Assembly (NCBI GenBank): GCA_029573975.1
Contig: JAKQBU010000105.1
Location: forward strand, 1 to 14,035
DNA from: Planctomycetota bacterium
GTDB lineage: Bacteria > Planctomycetota > Phycisphaerae > Sedimentisphaerales > SM23-30
Length of the DNA: 14,035 nucleotides
Reading direction: 5' to 3'
Position numbers and translations under genes: made by a program. Positions 6,767 to 14,035 of this stretch are shown in pieces. The notes under the pieces are model-generated. The model made no database searches and had not been told where the DNA came from. It worked only from the letters and a program-made list of their open reading frames with translations. The stretch's first letter is position 1, and every line of letters starts with the position of its first letter.

Positions 6767-7783
6767 TCAATCGGATAACGAAACCGTCTGGCGGCGGCTC
6801 CGGCCGCGTGTCACCTTGTGCCACCCCTCCTTCACCACCGACTGGATTAAATCGCCCGCCCCCATAGCCTGCTCACACCGGCTGCACAGAAAATCTTTCG
6901 AGCTTACCGCCCCGCCATACAACCGCTCCACCACCTCCCGCCGCACCGGCCCGTTCCAGACCCCCAAAATGCCATCCCGCCCCACATCCCCCCAGATCAC
7001 CTCCTGCCCCATATCCTGGCAGCACATCACTGCCCGCCCGTCAAATAAAATCACCATCTCCACCAGCGGATGATGCTCACGGCAGCCATACAGCCGAACC
7101 GCTTCCTTCTTCAGCCGCTCCGGCAGCAGCCGCCCCACCGTTCCGCACCGGCTGATCGGCGGCAAATATTCCGTTTCCACTCCATACCCCCGCCAGAACG
7201 CCAGCCACTTCTCCCGCTCCCCTTCCGGCCAGTGGTCATCCACCCCCCGGATACAGATCCGCCGCGGATCATAATGACCCGCCAGATACCGCACATTCGC
7301 CAGCGTCCGCTCATAATCCAGCCCGGTAATCCGCTGATACACCTCCGGCGTAATCCCGTGAAAACTCACATGTATCTTCCCGTTAAATCCCGCCCCCAGC
7401 AGCGCCTCGACCTTCCCCGGCGTCATCTCCTGCCCATTGGTATTGAGATACACCCCCACCTTCTGCTCCAGCGCATAACGGACATACTCCTCCAGATGCT
7501 CCGCCAGAAACGGCTCGCCCATGTAACAATACGTCAGCACCGGCTCAAAATTGTGCTCCCGCCCGATCCGCCCCATCTCCTCCACGATTGCCCGGTACAA
7601 TCCCGCCTCCATCACTCCCTGGCTCTGCCTCCCCGAAAGCCGCGGATACGGACACATCGTACAGCGGGCGTTGCAATACGAGTGGATATCCACCAGCAGT
7701 TTCAACGGATACGTACGTCTATGTCGCAAAAAGGGATTCAGCATGTCTTGTTCATCGGCAAGGAGTCTCCCTTCTCTGCACAT
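6767..7783 (-). CDS. Radical SAM/SPASM domain protein
   Basis: The product is about 338 residues. The radical SAM cluster motif CNARCTMC (C-X3-C-X2-C) sits in IHSYCNARCTMCPYP near the start and binds the 4Fe-4S cluster that cleaves S-adenosylmethionine. YCYMGEPFL is the GEP-type motif, and YLNTNGQ is a typical core strand. The C-terminal third has SPASM-like cysteines (YGC, MCCQD, CSRCEQ) for extra iron-sulfur clusters. Such proteins modify peptides, proteins or sugars; the target here is not evident. The start is uncertain. The ATG at 7783 avoids overlap with the upstream gene, while the ATG at 7744 would put the cluster at C24, C28 and C31, and neither has a good ribosome site. It is the last gene of the polysaccharide operon, 40 nt after the sugar-phosphate transferase gene, so a role in that glycan pathway or in a coupled maturation step is plausible but unproven. 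Confidence 0.85.
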   Translation of the reverse strand: MCREGRLLADEQDMLNPFLRHRRTYPLKLLVDIHSYCNARCTMCPYPRLSGRQSQGVMEAGLYRAIVEEMGRIGREHNFEPVLTYCYMGEPFLAEHLEEYVRYALEQKVGVYLNTNGQEMTPGKVEALLGAGFNGKIHVSFHGITPEVYQRITGLDYERTLANVRYLAGHYDPRRICIRGVDDHWPEGEREKWLAFWRGYGVETEYLPPISRCGTVGRLLPERLKKEAVRLYGCREHHPLVEMVILFDGRAVMCCQDMGQEVIWGDVGRDGILGVWNGPVRREVVERLYGGAVSSKDFLCSRCEQAMGAGDLIQSVVKEGWHKVTRGRSRRQTVSLSD

Positions 7784-7823
7784 TCCCGCGGAAATTCTGG
7801 CCCCTGTGAGACAGGCGGGTTGA

Positions 7824-9353
7824 TTAATGCTTCGCCAGTTCCGCGCCCGGTTCCGCCGGAACCCGCCGCCTGCCATTCGACTTCATATTGTTCCGGATCT
7901 CCCGCAGCAGCAGATCAATCCGCTGCTCATCCTTAAGCTGCTGCTTGGCCGATTCCAGCCGCAGCGTCGCAATCCGCGGCACATCCCCTTCCAGCGGAAA
8001 CCGCTTGGTCCATTGATTGCGGAACAGTTCCGCGATCCGTTCCTCCGAACGAACCCACTGGTACGTCTCGCAATCCGTCCGCCCGTCGGCACTGACTCCC
8101 TCCAGCGTCAAAACCGCCCGGTCCAGCATCATCTGCTCAAACAGCGGTTTCATCCGGTCCCACAGAACCTCCAGCTCCGCCAGCCCCTGCCGGTTCTTCG
8201 CCTGCTCTTTCGATACCACCGACCAGCGAAACCGGCCCTTCACCCGCTCCGCCAGTACCCGCGGATTCAGACACCCGGCACGTACCGCCAGCCACACCTC
8301 CAGCACCACAAATCCCGCCGCCGCCAGCGCTATCCCCACGCCCCGCCCCGGCACGCACAAAATTCCTACCACTCCGGAAAACAAAGCCGACAGGCTTAAT
8401 GCCAGCGCCGCCCCATTCACACTCATCCCCCGCTGGCGGAGACAATGATGAATATGCTTATGATCCCCCAGCGACGGCGACTCGCTGACACTGTACCGGC
8501 GCAAAATCGACAAAAACGCATCCACAATCGGCACGCTCAAAAGGATCCCCGCACAGGGCAAATAGAAGGCCTCCCCGATTGTCGCTATCTGAATGGTCAG
8601 GGTCCCCAGCAGCAATCCCACCAGTTGCGAACCGCTGTCCCCCAAAAAGATCACCGCCGGCTGCCGGTTGAACAGCAAGATCGCCAGCAGCCCGCCCCCC
8701 AGCACCAGCGAAAACAACCCGGAGGAAAAATCCCCCACCAGAAACGCCAGCCCCGCCAGCACCAGCGATATCACCAGCCCGATGCCCGAGGCCAGGCCGT
8801 CCATCCCATCGATAAAATTGAACGCATTGCAGCTTCCCACCAGCCAGAATATCGTGAACGGCACCGCCAGCAGCCCCAGCGGAATTTCCGCCAATCCAAA
8901 AAAATCCACCCGGTGAATCGCCAGGCCCGATCCCACCAGAATCAGCGCCGCCAGCATCTGAAAAATAAACTTCGTTCGCGGCAGAACCCGACGCAAATCG
9001 TCACAGATCCCCAGCGCCAGAATGATCAGGCTCGCCGCCAGCAGCGCCCAACCCGACAGCTCCGTTCCAAAATACCCCGCCGCCGTCTCCGGGCAGTCCC
9101 GGCTCATATACCACAGAAAAAGCATCCCCGATCCCAGCGCGGCAAACAGCGGCACCCCGCCCAGTGTCGCCGTGGCTTTCCGGTGCCGCTTCAGAAAACC
9201 GTCCGGCCGGTCTAACGCACCCCACCGCCAGCTCACCCGGCACATCCAGGAGGTATAAAGCACTCCCACCGTCAGCGTAAACAGAAACACCATCCCGCCC
9301 GCCAGCAAAGCAATCTCCCATACAGAAAACATCGAGTGTATATTGTCTTTCAC
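7824..9353 (-). CDS. WecA/MraY-family polyprenyl-phosphate sugar-1-phosphate transferase with C-terminal extension
   Basis: The 509-residue membrane protein transfers a sugar-1-phosphate from a UDP-sugar to undecaprenyl phosphate, the first lipid-linked step of glycan assembly. PF00953 motifs are intact: the DDLRR Mg site (D118, D119), NAFNFIDGMDG (176-186), FLGDSGS (236-242) and the HIHH-type loop GDHKHIHH (297-303). About ten hydrophobic helices occupy residues 10-350. The GDHKHIHH loop and overall pattern fit WecA/TagO-like members better than MraY. After the last helix, about 150 residues (360-509) are soluble, charged and unmatched to the usual 320-370-residue family length, ending in an Arg-rich tail. 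The GTG at 9353 has only a weak AGG upstream; an ATG at 9332 is an alternative. It lies 85 nt after the Wzc-like gene and 40 nt before the radical SAM gene in one operon. Confidence 0.92.
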   Translation of the reverse strand: MKDNIHSMFSVWEIALLAGGMVFLFTLTVGVLYTSWMCRVSWRWGALDRPDGFLKRHRKATATLGGVPLFAALGSGMLFLWYMSRDCPETAAGYFGTELSGWALLAASLIILALGICDDLRRVLPRTKFIFQMLAALILVGSGLAIHRVDFFGLAEIPLGLLAVPFTIFWLVGSCNAFNFIDGMDGLASGIGLVISLVLAGLAFLVGDFSSGLFSLVLGGGLLAILLFNRQPAVIFLGDSGSQLVGLLLGTLTIQIATIGEAFYLPCAGILLSVPIVDAFLSILRRYSVSESPSLGDHKHIHHCLRQRGMSVNGAALALSLSALFSGVVGILCVPGRGVGIALAAAGFVVLEVWLAVRAGCLNPRVLAERVKGRFRWSVVSKEQAKNRQGLAELEVLWDRMKPLFEQMMLDRAVLTLEGVSADGRTDCETYQWVRSEERIAELFRNQWTKRFPLEGDVPRIATLRLESAKQQLKDEQRIDLLLREIRNNMKSNGRRRVPAEPGAELAKH

Positions 9354-9438
9354 GGCTGTCTTTACCTATTCTTGTTTTTTCAAAATGTTCCCATACTCGT
9401 CCCATGCATCACGGCCGCCGGCCGGCAGCCTTCCTTTC

Positions 9439-11688
9439 TTAGGTCCCGATCCCCGCTGCCGATCCCGGACTCTTCGCCGCCGTAGAAACACGGCAGGTAT
9501 TGTTCACCACGCCCAGATTCACCGCGCCGCACCTCTCGATCTGTTCGCAAGCCCGGGCCGAAACCGCCGGATCAACCGCCGTAGTAATAAACAGAGCCTT
9601 ACCCGCCGCCTGTAGCACGTCCCTGGTAAACGCATCCGGCAGCGAACCGGCATCATACAGCACCCAGTCAAACCGCTGCCGCAGCTCATGGTCCAGACGA
9701 GACAACTGCGTCATATCGTAATCCGCCGCGGCTCCCGCCCCGGACTGGTGCATCACCATCAGATGATCCGTCTCCGTCGGCTGGATCGCCTCTTCCAGCA
9801 ACCCCATCTCCGCCAGTACTTCAGACAAGCCCGGCTGCCCCTCCGCCTTGCCAAACACCCGGTCCCCGGCCGGCGCCGTCCGATTCGCATCCACCAGCAG
9901 CACCTTCCGCCCCGAACGCGCCAGAAACAGCGCCAGATTGCACGCACAGGTCGTTTTTCCGTTTCCGCCGGCTTCGCTGGTCACTACCACATTCTGCTGC
10001 GTTTTCCCAAAACGGCCCAGCAGCCGGGTCCCGATCTCCCGGAAACTCTCCGCCGCCGCCGAACTCTGGTCGCTGTCCACGATCTGGCAGCGGGCCGAAT
10101 AAGCCAGATCGCCGCTGCCCCGGCCCCCCAGCTCGATCTCTTCCACATATCCCAATACTCCCGCGCCGCCGCCAACAACCCCGCCCGCTGGTTCCATCGA
10201 AACCGACGCCGGCTCCTCCGGCATCGAATACGGTGCCGCCCCCGCATACGAAGGCTGGCCATACAGGCTCGCCCACGGGTATCCCGGCTGCATCCCCACC
10301 GGCACATAAACCGCCGGCGTACTCGCTGCCGCCGATTCCGTCTCCGTCGTCAGACGCTCCATTACAAAAACAAAGGCCACACTGAACAGCATCCCTAACA
10401 ATAAAATCGAAACCGCCTGATGCGCTTTGCTCAATCCCGCCGGCTGGGTGGGTATATGGGCCGCGTCCACCACTTTCACCGGCGATTCGCTCATTCCCTC
10501 CCGCAACGTAAACTGCCGCAACTGCACCATGCAATCCGATTTAAATTTCTGCGCCATGTCCCGCTCTTCCAGCAGCTTCTGGTATTCCTGATTCTGCTCC
10601 GTCAGCCGGACACCGTCTGATTTTTGCTGTTTCAGCATCGCCGCCAGCGATTCCTCTTTCTTGATGGTTCCGGCATATTCCTCCAGCGTGCTTTCCTGAA
10701 GCGCCTGCAGCAATTTCCGCTTTTGATCCGCCAGATTCGCCTGGCATTCCGCGATCTGGATTCGGATATTCCGCAGCTTCTGGTGGCCCGGCAAATACGC
10801 ACACGCCAATTGCGACTCTTCCTCCTGAAGGCGGTTCAGCGTCTCTCGCAGATACACCACCCGGCTGTTGCTGTTGACTTCCGGGACCAGGATCTCATCG
10901 TCGGAAAGGCCTTTGCCGCTGGTCAGCAGATTTCCAACCGTATCTTTCTGGGTTTCCAGCTTCAACCGCCGCATCTGCGTATCGGTCAGTTCCTTCTCAA
11001 TCGCCTCCAGGCGGTTTTCCAGCGACCCCAGGCTGCCGTCCTCACCCGTAATTAAATTCTCCTGCCGAAACTTCTCGATTTGCTCTTCGATCTGCCCAAT
11101 CTCCGCGTCATATCCCTGGATTTGCTCCTCCACCCGTTTCGCGATCCGGCCATTGGTATCCTGGCGGGCCTCCGTCGAGGTCTCGACAAAAGCCGCCGTC
11201 AACTGATTGGCAATCGCCGCCGCTTCCTCACCGTTATGCGCCACTCCCACTATATCGATAAGCCGGGAGCCGGAAATCGGCTTCACCTTCACATGCTCCT
11301 GTAATTTCTTCACCCCTTCATCCGTAAACTGCCAGTTGCCGCCGTCCGTATTCAACTTCTCCGCCGTCCGCGACAGCACATGGCGCGATTGCAGCAGTTG
11401 GCATTGCGTCGTAAAATAATCCCCGCTCCCGCCGCTGGCGGAGGAGGCGATCCCCCCGATCTGGGGCTGATCCATCACCACCTGCACCTTCGCCGTCGCT
11501 TCGTATTTCGGCTTGCGCAAAACCGTCGCCGCAAACGCCAGGCTGCACACCAAAACCAGGCAGCCGGCCAGTTGCCAGCGGCGCTTCACCAAAATCCGGA
11601 CCGGCTGAAGTGCCAGCAGTTCGGTTCTCTCGACGGATCTCCCGCCGCTTCCGTTCCCGTTGTTCGTTTGTTTCTCGTTTGCTTTCAT
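9439..11688 (-). CDS. Wzc-like polysaccharide co-polymerase/BY-kinase-type ATPase
   Basis: The 749-residue inner-membrane protein controls polysaccharide chain length and export. A first membrane helix (about 38-57) is followed by a Wzz domain (KYEATAKVQV onward), long coiled coils (about 185-250 and 280-390), a GNVR-type segment with IPTQPAGLS (412-420), and a second helix (about 424-443). A Tyr/Pro/Gly-rich linker (450-525) precedes the cytoplasmic ATPase domain: Walker A SEAGGNGKTT (571-580), Walker A' VLLVDAN (596-602) and Walker B FDWVLYDAGS (673-682). BY-kinases normally have PGEGKS-like Walker A and DTPP-like Walker B sequences plus a C-terminal tyrosine cluster; here both motifs deviate and the last 70 residues contain no tyrosine. 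The ATG at 11688 has AGG nine bases upstream, and the longer frame to 11910 overlaps the upstream gene. It sits between the Wza-like and WecA-like genes. The family is certain; kinase activity is doubtful. Confidence 0.92.
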   Translation of the reverse strand: MKANEKQTNNGNGSGGRSVERTELLALQPVRILVKRRWQLAGCLVLVCSLAFAATVLRKPKYEATAKVQVVMDQPQIGGIASSASGGSGDYFTTQCQLLQSRHVLSRTAEKLNTDGGNWQFTDEGVKKLQEHVKVKPISGSRLIDIVGVAHNGEEAAAIANQLTAAFVETSTEARQDTNGRIAKRVEEQIQGYDAEIGQIEEQIEKFRQENLITGEDGSLGSLENRLEAIEKELTDTQMRRLKLETQKDTVGNLLTSGKGLSDDEILVPEVNSNSRVVYLRETLNRLQEEESQLACAYLPGHQKLRNIRIQIAECQANLADQKRKLLQALQESTLEEYAGTIKKEESLAAMLKQQKSDGVRLTEQNQEYQKLLEERDMAQKFKSDCMVQLRQFTLREGMSESPVKVVDAAHIPTQPAGLSKAHQAVSILLLGMLFSVAFVFVMERLTTETESAAASTPAVYVPVGMQPGYPWASLYGQPSYAGAAPYSMPEEPASVSMEPAGGVVGGGAGVLGYVEEIELGGRGSGDLAYSARCQIVDSDQSSAAAESFREIGTRLLGRFGKTQQNVVVTSEAGGNGKTTCACNLALFLARSGRKVLLVDANRTAPAGDRVFGKAEGQPGLSEVLAEMGLLEEAIQPTETDHLMVMHQSGAGAAADYDMTQLSRLDHELRQRFDWVLYDAGSLPDAFTRDVLQAAGKALFITTAVDPAVSARACEQIERCGAVNLGVVNNTCRVSTAAKSPGSAAGIGT

Positions 11689-11752
11689 AGCTTTCTGCCT
11701 GTTCAAAATTCCCAATAGCGGCTGCCTTCCGAGACAGCCGGCCGCACAGACC

Positions 11753-13042
11753 TTAATAACCGCCGCCGTATCCCCCATCGGACGGTATGCCCATATCCTG
11801 CGCGGCGTCATACTCCATCCGCACCCCGGCAAACACGCCCCGGCGGAACAGATCATTGACCCCGTTAAAGAATATCTTGACCGGATCGCCCGGCACCACA
11901 ATCGTGTCATTCTGGGCCAGCACGATATTCTGCTCTTTGCCCTTCTTGATGTCCTCCAGATTCACTACCAGAACCTGCTCGCTCCCGTCCGCCGTCCGCC
12001 GGATAATCTTGCACTTCTTCTCCGCCGCATTCCGCGTGGGTCCGCCCGCACAGCTCATCGCCTGCAATAGATTCAGCGTCCGCCGAAACGGCTTGGCCCC
12101 CGGCTGCTTCACTTCCCCCGACAGGTATATATACCCGTCCCCATCCAGCGGCACATTCACGATATCCCCCGGATAAATAATCGGATTCACCGTTCCGCCG
12201 TCTTCCGCCAGCAGCCTGGCCACCGGTACCAGCTCCCGCTTCGTCGCCGGCCCGAACGCCGCGGATTGCCCGCCGGCGCTCCCTCCCGGCAGATCCTTTT
12301 CCTTCGCCGGATCATACGCTCCCCGCAAGATCTCCACATCTACGCCCGCCCCGGCGGTAATCCCGCCCGCCTTCGTGATTACATCCAGCAGCGTCGCATT
12401 GTCCGTCTCCAGCGCCACCGCTCCCGGCTGCCGCACCATCCCCATCACCATCACCTTCTTACTGCCGTATTCCTTAATACTCACATCCACCTTCGGTTCC
12501 CGGATATAGTCTTTCCCCAGCCGCAGCGCCAGCTCATTGCGGATCTGCTCGCACGTCAGCCCCGCCACCGCAACATGATTCAGCAGCGGCAGATAAATCT
12601 GCCCCAGCCGGTCCACTTCCGCCGCCACCACCTCTTCCCGGTCCAACTGCAAGAGCTGATCGATCTTCAACTGCAAAACATCCCCCGCATCGACATGATA
12701 TTCCTGACTGGCAGGCCCCATCGCCTGGACATCCGCCGCGGTAAGGTATTCTGCCGTTGGAACATAAACAGCATTCGTCACCTCCGCCGCCGGCGCCGGA
12801 CTCGCCGCCGTTTCGCCGCCCCCAGCATTCGCGGTATTCGAAGCCTCCACCATTTCCACCGGATACTGCCCGGCTTCCGCACTGCCCCCATCAGCCGTCT
12901 GATTGGTATTCTCCATCATCTGGGCCGATTTCGGCGACGTATAGGCCACCCGGTACACGCGCGCCGGTTTCTGTTGGCATCCCCCTGACAGAACCAGAAT
13001 GCAGGCCGCTGCCAGCACTAACGCTGTAAACCTTTTATTCAT
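11753..13042 (-). CDS. Wza-like polysaccharide export lipoprotein
   Basis: The 429-residue protein starts MNKRF with a hydrophobic segment ending LSGGC, so Cys22 is the probable lipidated residue. After a low-complexity Ala/Gly/Thr-rich stretch (about 45-105), a poly_export domain begins at EYHVDAGDVLQL. Two SLBB-type domains follow, recognisable by VMGMVRQPGAVAL and YLSGEVKQPGAKPF, each with a leading beta strand and AGG-type turn. The C-terminus is Gly/Tyr-rich. Wza-type proteins form the outer-membrane channel that exports capsular or exopolysaccharide and contact the Wzc periplasmic domain. The neighbouring Wzc-like gene 64 nt downstream fits this. The ATG at 13042 gives a clean lipoprotein signal with GGA seven bases upstream; the ATG at 13069 has AAGG five bases upstream and is an alternative. 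It is the first gene of the operon, preceded by a long non-coding stretch. Confidence 0.92.
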   Translation of the reverse strand: MNKRFTALVLAAACILVLSGGCQQKPARVYRVAYTSPKSAQMMENTNQTADGGSAEAGQYPVEMVEASNTANAGGGETAASPAPAAEVTNAVYVPTAEYLTAADVQAMGPASQEYHVDAGDVLQLKIDQLLQLDREEVVAAEVDRLGQIYLPLLNHVAVAGLTCEQIRNELALRLGKDYIREPKVDVSIKEYGSKKVMVMGMVRQPGAVALETDNATLLDVITKAGGITAGAGVDVEILRGAYDPAKEKDLPGGSAGGQSAAFGPATKRELVPVARLLAEDGGTVNPIIYPGDIVNVPLDGDGYIYLSGEVKQPGAKPFRRTLNLLQAMSCAGGPTRNAAEKKCKIIRRTADGSEQVLVVNLEDIKKGKEQNIVLAQNDTIVVPGDPVKIFFNGVNDLFRRGVFAGVRMEYDAAQDMGIPSDGGYGGGY

Positions 13043-13069
13043 ATCTATTTCCGCTTTCATTGCCGTCAT

Positions 13070-13643
13070 GCCTACCTTATTTATTCTAAAATTTTACATA
13101 TTTACCTAATATTCCTATTTCTCCTATCCTGCCATCCTATCGTCTCAAAATTTAACCATCCTAACGTAATTTCCGGCTTTTCTGGTTAGATAGATAATAT
13201 GGGGTATTTAGAAAATAAAGATTGTCCGCCCAGCCGCCCGTCCCATAACCTGATTTCACCCCCTGTCCTTCCACCTCACCTGGCCGGATTTCCATCACGA
13301 ATGACTTGAACCACCGCAAACCCCTTAACCGCAAATGAAGCTTTCATCCCCCTTATTTTGCCCCAAAAAACCGCTTTCCTCCCGTTTTCGTACCGGTTTT
13401 TCCCAGATTTCACCTCCGCTTTCCAGCCCAGATCCGATGACCCGCTGCCCTATGCCGTATCCCCGCTGCCGCTCAGCCTAAAAAAAAATTAACTTGCCCC
13501 CCCACAAAAACTCCATTCCCTTCCGGTTGGCCCTATAATCCCCGCCGCCAGGTCCATAATTCCACAGCCATCAATTGATTAGCGTCTGATAATGGATTGC
13601 CCCCTATCCCAACCTCTCTCCTTCTTCCCGTTCTTACACCCGA
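13070..13643. other. Long non-coding stretch upstream of the polysaccharide operon
   Basis: About 570 bases without a supported gene. The plus strand is strongly pyrimidine-rich, so a minus-strand leader RNA would be purine-rich. It contains an A9 tract (13480-13488), a C7 tract (13497-13503), a perfect 10-bp palindrome ATCAATTGAT (13570-13579) and short AT-rich segments near 13080-13110 and 13190-13220 that may hold the operon promoter. No -35/-10 pair is good enough to call, and I did not recognise a riboswitch core. Confidence 0.4.
13132..13163 (-). repeat. Pair of 8-bp direct repeats upstream of the polysaccharide operon
   Basis: TAGGATGG occurs twice on the minus strand (13132-13139 and 13156-13163), 24 bases start to start, in an AT-rich setting about 90-120 bases before the Wza-like start. 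Looser AGGATAGG and AATAGGA copies lie between the near repeat and the gene. It could be a regulator-binding site, but the repeats are short and chance is possible. Confidence 0.3.
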
Positions 13644-13865
13644 CTATTCACGCCAGGAGGCCTTCCGCACGATCGCAGGCGGCAAAACCGTACTGTCCAT
13701 CCGCATATGAAGCATAGCCATCATCCGATGGGACGCGGGAAACCAGCACCAGCCCGGCCGCTTCTGCTGCACCGGCCAGGCAGCGGCCCGTTTCTTCCCT
13801 TCCTGCTTCGGTTCCGCTTTCACATCACGGGTTTTGCGTTTTCCTGACAAAAACTGCCAAACCAT
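13644..13865 (-). CDS. Doubtful small basic ORF, unknown
   Basis: A 73-codon frame begins at an ATG at 13865 with GGGAG eight bases upstream, a good ribosome site. The product is rich in Lys and Arg (GKRKTRD, KQEGKKR), contains WCWF (38-41) and a Met-rich stretch, and has no signal peptide or membrane segment. I do not recognise a family. It is isolated between non-coding stretches, on the same strand as the polysaccharide operon about 600 bases further on. The well-placed ribosome site is the only positive evidence; unusual composition and absence of known motifs argue for caution. Confidence 0.3.
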   Translation of the reverse strand: MVWQFLSGKRKTRDVKAEPKQEGKKRAAAWPVQQKRPGWCWFPASHRMMAMLHMRMDSTVLPPAIVRKASWRE

Positions 13866-13911
13866 ACCATATTCTCCCTGTTTTCATTTTCTCATCCCTT
13901 CCCATATCGAC

Positions 13912-13939
13912 TCCCAGCCGTTTCAACTTTTCCCAGCCG
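13912..13939 (-). repeat. Pair of 9-bp direct repeats upstream of the small ORF
   Basis: CGGCTGGGA occurs twice on the minus strand (13912-13920 and 13931-13939), 19 bases start to start, about 50-75 bases before the 73-codon ORF. A TATACT-like -10 lies just upstream of them (near 13948-13953), so the repeats would fall at the start of that transcript. Function unknown; may be chance. Confidence 0.25.
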
Positions 13940-14035
13940 GCTCAAAAGTATAAGAAAAAAGTAATTTTCCTCCCCCCCGCCTCGTAAAATAACCCGCCTT
14001 CCCTGAATATACCAAACTTTCCCTCTGTAACGATT

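Noticed and set aside
5475..6824. 449-codon minus-strand ORF rich in Gly, Ala and Asp
   Set aside because: It is antisense to the phosphodiester glycosidase gene, which has clear family motifs. It overlaps genes at both ends and shows no domain; it is a shadow frame of G+C-rich coding sequence.
8445..9215. 256-codon plus-strand ORF rich in Gln and Arg
   Set aside because: It is antisense to the membrane region of the WecA-like gene, low in complexity, and without motifs or a ribosome site that I could support.
13267..13338. 23-codon minus-strand frame (MKASFAVKGF start) in the leader
   Set aside because: The G-run touches the ATG rather than being spaced from it, the frame is very short, and no family is recognised.
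13480..13503. A9/C7 tracts as an intrinsic terminator
   Set aside because: Read on the minus strand the U-run is not preceded by a stable G+C hairpin.
13070..13643. Cyclic-di-GMP or other riboswitch in the export-operon leader
   Set aside because: A few G-rich pieces looked suggestive, but none of the conserved core segments of known classes could be lined up by eye.

Overview
The window looks like a chromosomal segment of a bacterium from the PVC group, most likely a planctomycete (Phycisphaerae-like). This placement is an inference. It rests on a bactofilin with an N-terminal zinc ribbon, a remnant of a REP-associated tyrosine transposase, a secreted TIM-barrel protein of a type common in these bacteria, and an outer-membrane polysaccharide export system. 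Most genes are G+C-rich, by eye near 60%. The leftmost gene is visibly more A+T-rich. No tRNA, rRNA, CRISPR array or intact insertion sequence was seen.

Layout, left to right. (1) At 1-861 (minus) is a secreted TIM-barrel glycosidase-like protein that runs off the left edge. (2) At 916-1053 (minus) is the C-terminal tail of a dead RAYT-type transposase. (3) From 1099 to 2488 (minus) lie a lone CheY-like receiver, a short bactofilin and a zinc-ribbon bactofilin. A near-consensus sigma70 promoter (2600-2628) precedes them, and a long hairpin (2510-2556) lies in the receiver leader. (4) From 2836 to 5493 (minus) an ArgE/DapE-like M20 deacylase is followed by an exported transglutaminase-like protein 33 nt later. 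(5) At 5574-6746 (plus), divergent from the M20 gene, is an exported NAGPA-type phosphodiester glycosidase, the only convincing plus-strand gene. (6) From 6767 to 13042 (minus) is a four-gene surface-polysaccharide operon in the order Wza-like export lipoprotein, Wzc-like chain-length/ATPase protein, WecA/MraY-family sugar-phosphate transferase with an extra C-terminal domain, and radical SAM/SPASM protein. (7) From 13070 to 14035 the sequence is largely non-coding and pyrimidine-rich on the plus strand, with one doubtful 73-residue ORF.

How the genes may work together (inference). The polysaccharide operon would start a glycan on a polyprenyl-phosphate lipid, control its length and export it through the outer membrane. 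The radical SAM enzyme would be an unassigned modifier or regulator. The NAGPA-type enzyme and the left-edge glycosidase-like protein could trim or remodel surface glycans. The receiver plus two bactofilins look like a signal-responsive polymer scaffold, which could set where envelope or polysaccharide machinery assembles. The sequence does not show any direct link between these modules.
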